From the NCBI RefSeq assembly GCF_964204645.1, contig NC_134025.1, positions 18,012,001 to 18,072,000 of the forward strand: 60,000 nucleotides of DNA, read 5' to 3'. Source of the stretch: Tubulanus polymorphus. Taxonomy: Eukaryota; Nemertea; Palaeonemertea; Tubulaniformes; Tubulanidae. Shown one piece after another: positions 43,196 through 54,061 of this stretch. Each line of letters opens with the position of its first letter. Position 1 is the first letter of the stretch. A program made the position numbers and the translations under genes. The notes below the pieces were generated by a model that was given only the letters and a program-made list of their open reading frames with translations, made no database searches and was not told where the DNA came from.

Positions 43196-43263
43196 TACTT
43201 GTGGTGATGAGTGGTGTCTCGTCCTCTCGTCCTCTGGTATGAAAGCCTACTTTTCCAATTACT
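43196..43263 (-). repeat. Polinton-2 right terminal inverted repeat (68 bp)
   Basis: Inverted identical copy of 27065-27132. PolB starts 17 bp inside it. Confidence 0.97.
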
Positions 43264-43269
43264 GATGAC
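43264..43269 (+). repeat. Target-site duplication GATGAC (right)
   Basis: Exact partner of 27059-27064. Confidence 0.95.
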
Positions 43270-43547
43270 TTCTTGGCAGATCCTTTTTCCGGTTCTTTCG
43301 GTGATTTTGGTTCAGGCTCTGGTTCGAAAGGAGGACGCGAAGCTGCTGAACTTTTGTCCAGTGTAGAGAAAACACTCGTGAGTGGTGCATCAGCTTGAGG
43401 CCCAGTAGGATTAAAGCTATCAATGATTGTGGAACGTGAAGATATAGACAAATGAGTAGAATGCAAGTAGAACAGTACAGGGTTCGAACTAAGCGCCAGT
43501 CCGACACTATTAAATTTATGATCGGATTTTAATATCTTCCAGCCCAT
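43270..43547 (-). pseudogene. Gene-like frame interrupted by Polinton-2
   Basis: The minus-strand frame runs through a Pro/Glu/Lys-rich segment (PPFEPEPEPKSPKEPEK) straight into Polinton-2 at the codons for KKSS. On the other side of the element the same frame would continue for seven codons (27058-27037) to a TAA. A plausible 3' splice site lies near 43418. This looks like the last exon of a host gene or of another transposon; I do not recognise it. The open frame may also be chance. Confidence 0.35.
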
Positions 43548-43740
43548 CGGACTAGCTCGTTTAAAATCTGTGTCGCAATTCGCTGCTTATTTGTTTTGCT
43601 TTCTAGCCTATGCAATGATTTCAGATAGGACTAGGGGATTTAAGTCGGACTAGTGAGATAAGAAATCGTCTTTCCCCTTGGAAAGTAGTATAGTTATGAT
43701 TTTGCTTAGTTAATTGATTCATAAACAAAAATACATGTGG
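43548..43740. other. Short unassigned spacer
   Basis: Between the gene-like frame and the LINE fragment. Nothing recognised. Confidence 0.4.
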
Positions 43741-44640
43741 TTGTTGTTGTTGTTCGTCCTTCGGAGTCGAAGATGACCAAACTTCAGTTTCAGCTTCCGT
43801 GTGTTCTCTGATGGCTGATGAGACCGATTTTGGCTCTGAAGCCCCGACCGCAGTCTGGACATCTGTTCTGCACGGATGCTGGATAGGGAGCAGCCTTTCT
43901 GAGGGTACGTTTCCGCATTGCCTCGTCAACCCGCCTGATTTCAGAGGTCATGGCTCCCTGGTGAATCAAGCTTTTGAAGCTGGCTCTGTCAGAGGCAGAA
44001 TTTTCCCAGGTTTTGGGATCAATGCCAAATGCACCAAGGGAGATTTTTAGAGTGTCCTTGTAGCGTTTCTTCTGGCCACCTGTTGATCTTTTGCCGGAGG
44101 CAAGTTCACCGAACAGAAGTTGCTTTGGGATGCGGCTGTCAGGCTTGCGCACTATGTGTCCTGCCCACCGGACTTGTGCCTTCTGAAGCAGGGTGTAGAT
44201 GCTTGGGAGACCTGCTGTGGCAAGGACATCAGTATTGGGAATTTTGTCTTGCCATCTTATGCGAAGGATCCTGCGGAGACAGCTCATGTGGAAGTTGTTC
44301 AGCTGATTGGCATGTCTACTATAGACAGTCCAGGTCTCGCAGGCGAATAGGAGTGTTGTGAGTACGATGGCACGGTATACGGAGATCTTTGTCTTGGTGG
44401 TTATCCCTCTTCGTTCCCAGACACATTTCCTGAGTCTGCCAAAGGTAGCGCTGGCTTTTGCAATTCTGTTTCTCGCCTCCGCATCTATGTTCACGGAAGC
44501 AGACAGTGTACTCCCAAGGTAGACAAAGTGTTCAACTCCTTCCAGGTATGTCCCGTTTATCTGGATTGCAGGTTTACTGTGAGGTTTCCCTGGTGGAGGT
44601 TGGTAGAGTACTTTGGTCTTAGGGATGGAGATGGTGAGGC
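43741..44640 (-). pseudogene. 5'-truncated LINE, RT C-terminus with zinc knuckle
   Basis: The 234-codon open frame (44494-43790) starts in RT thumb sequence and has LLFACETWTVYSRHANQLN, MSCLRRILRIRWQDKIPN, AQVRWAGHIVRKPDSRIPKQ, and ends in a C2H2-like CPDCGRGFRAKIGLISHQRTH, the typical tail of many invertebrate non-LTR elements. Coding similarity extends to about 44640 upstream, where a frameshift occurs. The 3' end is a (TTG)n tract at 43741-43755. It belongs to a different family from the CR1-like and L2-like LINEs. Confidence 0.8.
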
Positions 44641-44780
44641 CGAGGAAAGTCGCACCATGTCATGCTGCAACTTGGTTCAGTGGTAGCACCAAGTCAGTCC
44701 AGGGTAATGCTTACCCTGCGTGTAGTCACACTTCCATCATTGAGAGATGACCACTCAACATCAAATGGCAGTAAACCACA
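44641..44780. other. Spacer between LINE fragment and Helitron
   Basis: Nothing recognised. Confidence 0.3.
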
Positions 44781-44789
44781 TGTGGTGGT

Positions 44790-45892
44790 TTACTGATCAT
44801 ACTCATGAACCTGATATATCATAATATAAGTTACCTTAACAGTTGAATAACTAGTCGATCTCAGGGTTAGTTCATTTAGCCAGCCATCATGTTTCATCAT
44901 CATATGTGTGAGATTAATTATGTCTTTTGTATTATAACTAGTTGCCGACCGATCATTCCATAGTGCTATTTTCAAGCCTTCACTGCACGTTTCATCGATT
45001 ATTGTAGAATTCCTAACCGCTGTAGGCTTTTTTCATGGTGATATAACAGTTTTCTCCATTTCATCCTGAAAAAAAAACCAGTTACAAGAACTATCTCGCT
45101 AACCAAAGGATTAAGTTTGTTTTGAAACATCATAATGCTCTGAAATATGAAATCATATGTTTGCCAATTCTCTTGACACTAATACACTGAAACTAATCAA
45201 CTCTATTTTGATAATTCCGATTTGTAAATCCTAAAAAGTATTTGAAAAGTCTCGAAGAGAATTTATGACAATCTTTCAAATTTCATGGTATTTTAAGGGA
45301 TTCAATATAAATTGTATTTTGAAGTAATGCTGACAGAAATTCAACTCTCTAGAAACGTACCTGATGAACAGTAGCAGTGACAGAAACCAGACTGGTTGAT
45401 TTTGATTTGTAGAGATCTCTTATCTGTTGAATAGTCATGTCGGGTGGTGCAGGAGGATCGACCATTAGTTCGGCTTCACGCAAAATATGACCTGGAACTG
45501 GTTCATCTGTAGTTTCACTTATGATGGTTTTGGATGTGAAAAACAAGGCTTGCCTGCCAACATTATAATTCCGTATGTAGACAGATTTCCCAACATTCAA
45601 TTTTCATTCATGTTCTTTTATGTTAGATATTCCTTTATATCCAGCAGATCGGTCAGCAATGGCTACAGTAATACTATTATTAAAACTGCTGACTTTTCTC
45701 TTGACTATTTTCACTTTAATTGGTTTCTCGTACGGTGCATTACTGCTATGTTTTCCATCTATAATAGATTTCAAGTCTTTCGTCTGAAAAGAGCAATAGA
45801 AATTTGTATACAAAAAAGCCAAGGCAAACAATTTCGCTACCGAGACATTTATAAGTTGACAACAAATACATGTTTTTGTTGGGTAACCTGAA
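44790..45892 (-). pseudogene. RPA-like OB-fold protein of Helitron (exons)
   Basis: The exon at 45785-45361 contains KPIKVKIVKRKVSSFNNSI, VGKSVYIRNYNVGRQALFF and LVSVTATVHQ, consistent with an RPA70-type OB fold that binds single-stranded DNA. A canonical intron follows (45360-45066, GTACGT...TTTCAG) leading to an exon with LKIALWNDRSA (another OB-fold signature). A second acceptor (TCTTTTCAG) precedes 45785. One TGA near 45602 interrupts the first exon. RPA homologues are known cargo of animal and plant Helitrons. Confidence 0.6.
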
Positions 45893-45899
45893 AAGATAC

Positions 45900-46590
45900 G
45901 TGACTTTCTAATAATCAGCTATTGTAAACCTATGTAAAGTATGCTATGATCTGCCCAATATGCGTCCATTACACCAGTTGAAATATTATCAGGGGACATA
46001 TTGGTGAATATCAAATCAAGGATGCTATCATATGTACTGGTTGATTCTTTTATATCAACTGCAGGCAAGTGAAATTTTCCAACATGAATATCTCAACCGA
46101 TGAATTATAATTTTTGTGTTGACAAACTGATTTCATGTTAAAATCACCAGTGATAATCATGTTTGTTGCCACGTCGATACGTTCCATATTCTGCAACATA
46201 CTAAATACTTTATCCAGGGTGCTCTTGGGTGAAATGTAAACAAATATTACCTGAATTGGTGTATGATTGTGTTGTATGCATATGTATGTAGCCTCTACAT
46301 CGTGATAACTAACCAAGTGTTTCTCTAAAAGATGTACTTTTCCATTGTAGTAAGTCATGACTTGGGCGGCCACTTGATTGTGAACCATAAGAGTTGTCAT
46401 TTCTGATCATGTTGAAACCAGTGAGAGCATACCCAGCGGAGTTGTCAGTAGATTTAATACGTGATTCAGAAAAAGTTGCAATATCTGCGGACAGAATGTT
46501 TGGATTGGATTGAATATCAGCTTTATTGCCATGGGATGATCTGGCATTGTGATAAATTATTTCGAAGGACTTCTCTGTCAAGTTGTACAA
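45900..46590 (-). pseudogene. EEP endonuclease domain of Helitron
   Basis: Exonuclease-endonuclease-phosphatase fold: IIYHNARSSHGNKADIQSN, ATFSESRI (Glu), VIFVYISPKS, MIITGDFNMKSV (GDFN), LDLIFTNMSPDN and WADHSIL (His). Split into three frame segments by shifts near 46390, 46080 and 45920. This domain type marks Helentron-like elements and may derive from a LINE. Confidence 0.75.
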
Positions 46591-49182
46591 CGGAGTGTGT
46601 AAAAGAGCTGCACTTTAGAATTCTTTTTCAGATGGTCAATATGTTCGGTAACATCCTTTGAAATTGATATCTTTTGTTCATTAAGATTCAGTATGTATAA
46701 TCCATTGATGTTTTTGACTCTACTAAACGTCACATAATGAGAATGTCTAAGTAGTGACTGTGGACATCTTTTTAGTGGGGAAGCGTCCATATCAACTACA
46801 ATCTTGTCATGGGTTGCACCTTGAGATGAATGTATTGTTCGCCCTGCACTAGGCCTTGGATGTTCGAATATCACGGATACCGGATACCGGACACCGGACA
46901 CCTAAATACCGGATACCGGATACTCGAGATTGAGGAGTATATAGCGCATCGGGTCTAACGGTCAGCGGTAAACGGCAGTTTGTGTGAGATCAAGTAGAAG
47001 AATAAAAGGCCTAGATTATTTTCATAATACATCGGTATATGCTTTTCAAGTAAAGTAGCATACAAATGTTACCGGTATAGACAATTCAATACAGATTTAT
47101 TGCTTCCGAGTAATAACTCGATTACATACGACAGACCCGGTAACAAACAGTGGACAGAAAATATTTTTTATAATTCTGCCAATTTGAACGGATTACCGAA
47201 TAGACCGTTACCGTTTTGGGCAGAGCTTCTGTACAATACAAAATATCTTTATCATTCAGTTTCACGAAGAAGGCCATTTTAATTAAGTAAAGCGTTATTG
47301 ACGATCTATATTTTCATGATCTTTAGAATCAAATTTAACATCAGGGTAAATAGTCACTTAGAGAAATGGTAGGTACCGGTATTCGACGAACTGATTTTTG
47401 AAGGTTATACCAAAACAATTGGTGTCCAGGGGTGTTGATTTTCGACGATCGCCATGGACTCAATTTCATTTTTAGGGACATTGTGATTGAGAATGAAATG
47501 TAGACATATCGTCCAATAAATAGAATATACCGAATATTCTACTCCATAAAATAAGAAAACGAATTTTAATTCTTTGTTTGTAAATACTTGTTTTTCATTG
47601 GTGTTCATCCTAAATCAACAAATACAAACTGTAGAGATCTTTAAAACAAATTTTATTAGAAGAAACGTTACAAATGCCAGACTCGCTTATGGCTTTCTAA
47701 CTTGAGATATAGGGCCTTGCAGTACTCAGCCCTATTAACGAAAGGATTTTACAGAAAACCAAAAAGGGCCACCAATACATATCCATCACCAGTGAAGTAA
47801 GATAATAAAAAATGAATATAACGTTTAACTTCACCTAACCAAAGAACAACAGTATTCAGAAAGAAATATGTATAATATTGAGATCGATGATGACAATAAA
47901 AACGTGAAAGCAGGCTGTAATCAGGCTGACAAATAAGTTGGTTAGCCTCTGTAACAATTTGACAAATAAATTGTATGTCGCGGCAGTACTACTTACAACA
48001 GCACGGAAACGACTCCTTAGACCCGATGCGCTATATACTCCGCAATCTCGAGTATCCGGTATCCGGTATTTAGGTGTCCGGTATCCGGTATCCGTGATAT
48101 TCGAACAGCCCTAGGCCTGAGTGGAAATTGAGTGCCCTGAACAGTATGTTTTTTACAAAGAATACTCGTTTAGTTGCAAACACTGGAGTCTTATCAGGTT
48201 TAATATCCTTTCCATAAAAACATCTGCATTTTTTTATATGTTCTTGACCAATATTTGGATTATGAAATTTCATCCATACTAAAGTTGGAATTGTGGAGGC
48301 ACTGTCAGCTTTCTGAATTTTTTGTATTACACAGTCAGAGCCGTATATGATGCCATCTTCAATAGAAATATTAACATATATCATATGTACGAGAGATTCA
48401 GCAATATTAAGGGTTCGCATAATTCCAGCCACATCGTTGTACGTCTTGCAAGATTGTAACGTTTTCATTATGCTTTGTTTCATGGAATTTGAGACGTCGT
48501 CAATCACAGCATCATGGGCTTTGACAATAATCTTTTCCATATATATGTTTTCAAATACAGTTCTATTTTGACTGTTGACTTTTCCTTTCAACGGAAAGAA
48601 GTGTGGTGCAGTAGCTGGATATTCAGGTTGGTTTGGTGATATTTGTCTACTCTTAAGAACCAACAGATCAGCAGGAGTTACTTGTCCGACTCTAAGTCTA
48701 TTCAGTAACGTAGCATATTCTAAATCATCTCTCTGCCGCATTATTTCTTCTAATTCAAATATTTCATAGTTTTCAACCCATACATCGGATGCTAAAGGGC
48801 CATAAGAATCAGGAATTGTATCAAATATGTATCCATCAAAGACAGGTTTGAGTTGGCAAAAATCACCAATAGCAAGCATTGACAAACCACCAAAGATACT
48901 TCTATTACCCTTGATTTCTTGCAGACGTAAATTAATTAAATTCAGCATACCAGAGCGAACCATGGAAATCTCATCTATTATAACTAATTGAAGATCGAGG
49001 TATTTAGTGCATAAAGTATCTAATGCGCTCGAAGTTAATTTCTTGTACTCATATTCCTGACTAGGATATATTTTAAGTGCCGAGTGTATTGTTGACCCTC
49101 CAATCTGATATGCTGCCATGGCAGTAGGTGCCATCATTAGAATCTTTGATTTATCGGGACTCTCCCCAGCTTTTGATATCAA
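46591..49182 (-). pseudogene. PIF1-type helicase of Helitron, split by hAT-MITE
   Basis: Main part 49182-48119: SKILMMAPTAMAAYQIGGST (motif Ia region), LVIIDEISMV (Walker B), LAIGDFCQLKPV (motif III), ELEEIMRQRDD (motif IV). The last motifs (GRTIHSSQGATHD and HYVTFSRV) lie at 46846-46700, beyond the 1254-bp insertion. Walker A is not visible upstream of 49182 because the frame is lost at 49180-49330. The helicase would unwind DNA during rolling-circle transposition. Confidence 0.85.
46857..48110. mobile_element. Non-autonomous hAT-type element with long TIRs
   Basis: Flanked by the exact 8-bp direct repeat CTAGGCCT (46849-46856 and 48111-48118), the hAT duplication length. Inverted ends of about 88 bp share TGTTCGAATATCACGGATA, repeated CCGGTATC words and ATGCGCTATATACTCC. 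The 1.1-kb interior codes for nothing recognisable. The insertion falls between helicase codons for SGLG and AGRT. Confidence 0.88.
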
Positions 49183-49330
49183 GGACCTAAGTAAATATTG
49201 ATATATAGCTATAATAAGAATAGACTTCCAGATAAGTAAATGTAAAATAAAAAATCATCATTTCGGTTAAACCACTGGATAATGTGTGTGAATATTTTAT
49301 TCTGTTTAAGGTTCAGAGATTGTAACAAAG

Positions 49331-51453
49331 ATTTATATTCAATCTAACTTATTCTCCCTAGAAGAAGTTCCACAGTGTCGTCGTAATTGACAGCCGGTAA
49401 GCCAATGTCATGGCATAAATCATAGTTTTTCTGGTTCTCAATCTCATTCTGAAGCTCTTGCTCTGCAGCTTGCCCAGCTTCAATTGAATCATCATTATGT
49501 GACTCATATTTATCCAACATTAGTCTAAGAAGAGGTAAACACTGATTAAATGTTGTATTATATGATGTAAGAGGGGTAATTGAGCTTTCATCACGCCATG
49601 GTAAATACAAGAGGAGTCGTTCTCGGTAATAGTTCTCTGGATCGTTTTTTTTAATCATAATTAACGAACCGTTTTACCCTTGGGTTATTTCGGATTTTGA
49701 ATGATGCAACATCATCTAAGTTATCATCATAGAAATCCTCATCCTTGGTATTAGGGAATATTAGGTTAATGTTTGCTGCAAAGTTAGCAGACAGTAATTT
49801 TCAAGCAAAAAGTCTTTTTGCATAATGACCTAAAATTCTTTTACTCTGAATGTCTGTTGATTGCTTTGGAAGTTTTTCTAGTGACTTTTTCCCTTTAAGT
49901 AAGAAAGTTCGTTCATTAGGAGGACTAGTGTTAACGAATACGATTTCACGGGAGCAGCGAGTGATGGGCATTTGAAGAACTAATTATGCCGCTTCTTGTG
50001 CCCCTTTTTCGGTTGAGTATAGGAATTTGTTCCCAATATGTCTGACGGATTGCTCTAAGGTCAAATTATCTGATTTGCTTTCTTTACAAGCTCTTATATA
50101 ACACTCATTCCTTTCTGTAATTTGCAGGACTAAGCTACTATATAGTAAGCGATAGCATATACATCGTCTAAGATAATAGAACGATAACAACACTCAAACG
50201 TGGTGAACGGATAATAAGATAAAAACCCACTATCTACAGATTAAGAAAATCTAAAAACAAGAATTAATTTATTCAATCTAAAATATTTATAAGACCTGAC
50301 GATGATCTCTAGGGTGAGATCGTAACGTCGTGTCTTATTATTATTATTATATATTTCAGATTGCATAAATAAATTCTTGTTTTTAAATTCTTTTAATCTG
50401 TAGATAGTGGGTTTTTATGTTATTATCGTCTAATATAAATTGGATACCATGATTTATACATGCAACAGATCTCTCATATAAGGATTTACCCGGACTTCAT
50501 TAGGACTCCTTTTCAGAAATATTTTAGGTTTGGCCAAACAAGATCTGATAATACTGATGTAGACTGTTTCAGTCCTAAAAAAGTGTTTTGAAGAAAGTCA
50601 TCAAATGAAATACGCAACTCATTTTCATCCATATTGCTAAGGGTAACTTGAAGAGCTTTATATTTCAACTGGAGTTGTTCAAGATCTGTTGTCTCATCGG
50701 GATCAAAAGGTTCTAAAATCTGTGTATTCCTCATTGGAGGCCATGGACATACAAAACGACATGTAGATTCTTCTTCTTTCTACAAGTTTTGGAATGCTTA
50801 TGGTATTGATGTTTAAGATACTTTGTGTGCTGGTCAGGTATGTCGGAGGATACACTGATTGCTTTGTCAATATAATCTATGATTTCCGCTACAAGGTCTT
50901 GTCCATAACGTTTTGGGTTCTCAAGCCAAAGAGTGATGTGCAAGTGTGGTGAACCTCTCTGCTGAAATTCAACGCGGTAAAAGTAATCTGATATCTTATC
51001 TAGTGGACCTGCTGTTCTTTTGAGCCCATTATTTATGAAGGGAAATACCCTGTGATCAAAATAACGAGCACAGGTGACTGGATCAGAACTTATCAAACGA
51101 GACATAGTTGACCAATTGAAGTTATCAATTTGTTCATCTGAATACTGTATGTCATCTACTAGTTTCCCAAGGCTTCTGAGTAATGGATACCATTATGTTT
51201 CGGCAGCAGACAGGGATATAAACAAAGTTGGAAATCCAAGTTGTCGAATCATGGCATATATATCCTTCTTCCTTTTGTATAAATATGGAGGTGAATTGCG
51301 TATGGTACGGAATATATAATAACCTTCATCAAGCTTGACCATCTTTTCATGAATTGCATCATTCAGCACATTTTCAGCAGTGTACTGTTTGCCTTGATTT
51401 TTACAACGCCTTACAGAAAGAGTTGCCTTCTCTGATATCTGTTTGATTTGCAA
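49331..51453 (-). pseudogene. Helitron HUH Rep endonuclease region (broken)
   Basis: From 51453: ENVLNDAIHEKMVKLDEGYY and GFPTLFISLSAAET (Helitron-like N block), then RVEFQQRGSPHLHITLWLEN (about 50970-50910) with the HLH (HUH) metal-binding motif, DLEQLQLKYKALQ, ACKESKSDNLTLEQSVRHIG, EKGAQEAA, TRCSREIVFVNTSPPNERTF (about 49950) and ENYYRERLLLYLPWRDE (about 49635). The Tyr-containing catalytic helix should lie near 50200-50500, where a foldback insertion has destroyed the frame. Rep nicks and joins single strands in rolling-circle transposition. Confidence 0.85.
50210..50430. repeat. Foldback element with hammerhead-like core
   Basis: Inverted arms at 50210-50275 and 50365-50430 share AAAAACCCACTATCTACAGA and neighbouring sequence with few mismatches. 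The centre has GACCTGACGATGATCTC ... GAGATCGTAACGTC (50287-50331): CTGACGA, a 6-bp stem, then GTAAC, close to a hammerhead core (CTGANGA ... GAAA) with one changed core base, flanked by AATAAGAC/GTCTTATT arms. It interrupts the Helitron Rep frame. Confidence 0.55.
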
Positions 51454-51459
51454 TTTTTA

Positions 51460-52380
51460 TGCATGCTATATTCACTTCGTCGTCCGTCCGTCCGTCCGTC
51501 AGTCCGCAGTGGTTTCCGTGCCCTAGCACCCAAACCCTTTGACAAATTTTCCTGAAATTTACCAACTGTGTTGTACTAGATGAGTTTAGTAACTGACTAG
51601 ATTTTGGATCCTGTAAGTTCAAGGTCAAGGTCACATGAAGTCATTTTGTTAATTTCATATCCGAGCTCAAACTTATAAACGGTTTAAGATAACTAGATGA
51701 AATTAAATGGATGAGTTATACTAAAAACTGTGGGTAATTGATTAGATTTTGGGTCCTGTAGGTCCAAGGTCAAGGTCACAGGAAGCCATTTTGTAAATCT
51801 AATTTCCGGGCTCTAACTCATAAACGATTTGAGATAACTCAGTGAAATTCTATGGATGTGTTATCCCAGTGACCGTGGGTAACTGATTCGATTTTGGAAC
51901 CTGTAGGTCAAAGGTCAAGGTCACCAGGTGCTGTTTGGTATTTTTAATTTCCGGGCTCTAACTCATGAACGATTTAAGATAACTTGCTGAAGTTTAATGG
52001 ATGGGTTACCCTAGAGACCTTCAGTGACTGCTTAGATATTGGGTCCTGTAGGTCTAAGGTCAAGGTCACCAGAAGTTATTTGGCTATTTTTATTTCCGGG
52101 CTATCACTCATAAATGGTTAAAGATAACTTGGTGAAATTAAATTGATAAATTGTCCTAGAGCAAATAGATAACTGATTAGATGTTGGGTCCTGTAGGTCA
52201 AAGGTCAAGGTCACCAGAAGTTGTTTTGCAATTTTCGGGCTCTAATTCATTGATTGTTTACGATTACTATGTAGAATAATTAATGAATTAATCTTGTGAC
52301 TATAAGTGGGCCTAACTGATTCAACTTTGAGTAGTGTAGGTCAAAGTTCAATGTCACAGCTCGAAGAAGTGAGTAACTGA
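51460..52380. repeat. Six-copy 145-bp satellite with AGGTCAAGGTCA cores
   Basis: Repeats spaced 140-146 bp; cores near 51623, 51767, 51913, 52057, 52203 and 52343. Each unit also has CTGTAGGTC, TTTCCGGGCTCTAAC and TAACTGATTAGATTTTGG-like words. A (CGTC)n tract precedes it at 51480-51500. It interrupts the Helitron coding sequence between the Rep N block and the DUF6570-like part. Confidence 0.85.
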
Positions 52381-52733
52381 TATAAGTCCTGATCGAGTTT
52401 AGCAGACTATAGTGTTAGTGACTATATGATATGCCTTCAATAATTTTAATGGTTGCATATTTCATAATTGTCAAACAACGAATACCCTGTACATTAACTC
52501 AGGGAGTATTTCCTTATTCAAACTATTCCTGTTGAGTTACTTTACTCTATTTTTTCCTGATCAAATATTCGTTCACTGTTCGACTATTCCTATTGAGTTA
52601 CTTTACTCTATTTTTGCTGATCATGTATTTGTTCACTATTGAATACCTAAGCTGCTTCATATACAATTCAATATATCCCCAAGGTGTACTTTACTCTCAG
52701 GCGTTTCACCTGATGTGGGGGCATCAGTCGACT
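52381..52733. other. Unassigned, between satellite and Helitron coding
   Basis: No gene. GTTACTTTACTCTATTTTT occurs twice (near 52536 and 52597), a short direct duplication of about 60-bp period. Confidence 0.4.
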
Positions 52734-53643
52734 TCAGCGACATTCTAGTTTCAGTTTGAAAAATATATTAGTAATGTTTGAAGCCACTCTGCGATCTACA
52801 CATCGAAGCTCATGCTTGCAAATGTCACTAAAATGTACAGGAACTTGTCTGCTATCATTAGTGGGCCGTGTTTGTCCACAAAAGATGGTAGGCCATGCTA
52901 AATGCACTGCATCAGTATCACAGTAGAGTCCAATTGGCTGCTGACCTTCCCCAGGGGCAAAACTATATACATTGGGATCAATCTCGTCCAATAAAGTATC
53001 CATGTTATTTACAGTTTCCTTGTTGTCAACCTCTATAAATTCATCATCAGAATCTTCTGCAGATATTGCATTGCCTGATATATGTTCTTGATTGATTTCA
53101 AGACTGAAAATGGAATCTATAAATGGTGTGATACCAGAAGGTTCACTAATATGATTGATCCAATCTTTATCCAATGCTATACCAGCTGATTGGTACAAGG
53201 TACCGTTACTCAATAACCAATGTAAAGCCTGGACAACTTTTCGTGGACGTACATTTTCACTGATTTCAACAGTTTTGTATGATATTTTTCTTTTCAGCCT
53301 CACAGCAACTGTTTGCGAATCTGAATATTTTCGAGGTAATGAATTAACTGTTGTTTCACAATCAACCGGGACATTGACAACATTGCCACGAAGCAAAACG
53401 TATCTGCATGAAGGGAATCCGGAATGCAATCAAACGTTCTTCTAAAGGCGTCAAATAGAGCTCAGGTGGTTTTTCTGGAAAGCCCATTCCCTTGAGAATA
53501 GACATTTTTGGTATTTTACCAATCTTTATATGTTTTAGACAAGTATTACAAATCCATTCACTGTTTTCACAAGAAATGAGTCCAGTTAAGCAATCCCTTA
53601 ATAGTTCATCATGTTGCATGTTGACAGTGGCAAAGTTGTGCAC
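52734..53643 (-). pseudogene. DUF6570-like region of Helitron
   Basis: The first frame (53643-53362) has WICNTCLKHIKIGKIPKMS and GFPEKPPELYLTPLEERLIA. After a frameshift near 53420 the second frame (53429-52734) has GNVVNVPVDCETTVNSLPRK and RPRKVVQALHWLLSNGTLYQ. This CxxC-containing block precedes the Rep domain in many animal Helitron proteins (domain name from memory). The function is not established; the Cys pair may bind zinc. Confidence 0.75.
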
Positions 53644-53742
53644 AGATTCTTTGAACCAAGTTTGTAAGCAAACTGAACAAACATAGTCACGACCTGTTTC
53701 AAAAGATGTTAAGAAGCTGTCACAAATTTTGTTTAAAAGTAT

Positions 53743-54003
53743 TTACAATAAATACTGATTCTGGGGGCTTGTTATCAAGTGACTTGATCTCACTATTGTG
53801 TGAAGTCTTTCTTTTTTAGGAACACACAAATGATCAGATTTTTCGGGAACTCTTTTCCTTTTTCTATCCCTATCTTTTCTTCTCTCTGCCTCTCGGAAGT
53901 AAGGATCTTTTCGAATTTGTTGCATGTATATCTTCATCCTCTGAGCCTTCATCATTTTTGTTTCTGATCGCCTAAATACTGTTGTAAACTTTTTTTGAAA
54001 CAT
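53743..54003 (-). pseudogene. Basic region of Helitron protein
   Basis: 86 codons, extremely rich in Lys/Arg (MKAQRMKIYMQQIRKDPYF, RRKDRDRKRKR). Probably a linker or DNA-binding segment between the peptidase-like and DUF6570-like parts; no fold recognised. Confidence 0.45.
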
Positions 54004-54061
54004 CTAAAACGTTTTCATATCCAGAAGACTTATTTTCAGTACACAAAGCTGATAATGGAGG

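Larger units (their letters stand above)
27065..43263 (-). mobile_element. Polinton-2 (Maverick), structurally complete
   Basis: 16,199 bp with perfect 68-bp terminal inverted repeats starting AGTAATTGG and a 6-bp target duplication. Read from the PolB end (minus strand): PolB with intein, zinc-finger gene (opposite strand), penton-like protein, 119-aa protein, small TM protein, 140-aa and 141-aa membrane proteins, large coiled-coil membrane protein, major capsid protein, integrase, ATPase, iteron-like repeats, 160-aa protein, 117-aa TM protein, and a 108-aa protein on the opposite strand. Intergenic gaps are about 10-30 bp. It is very AT-rich. PolB, integrase, ATPase and MCP each contain stops or frameshifts, so this copy is not autonomous as read. 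Confidence 0.96.

Noticed and set aside
27065-43263. Alternative genetic code or programmed stop read-through explaining the in-frame stops
   Set aside because: TAA, TAG and TGA all occur as breaks, alongside frameshifts, and the same codons are sense in the other Polinton. Ordinary decay is simpler.
43799-44361. Cys/Gly-rich plus-strand frames
   Set aside because: Shadows of the minus-strand LINE RT C-terminus.
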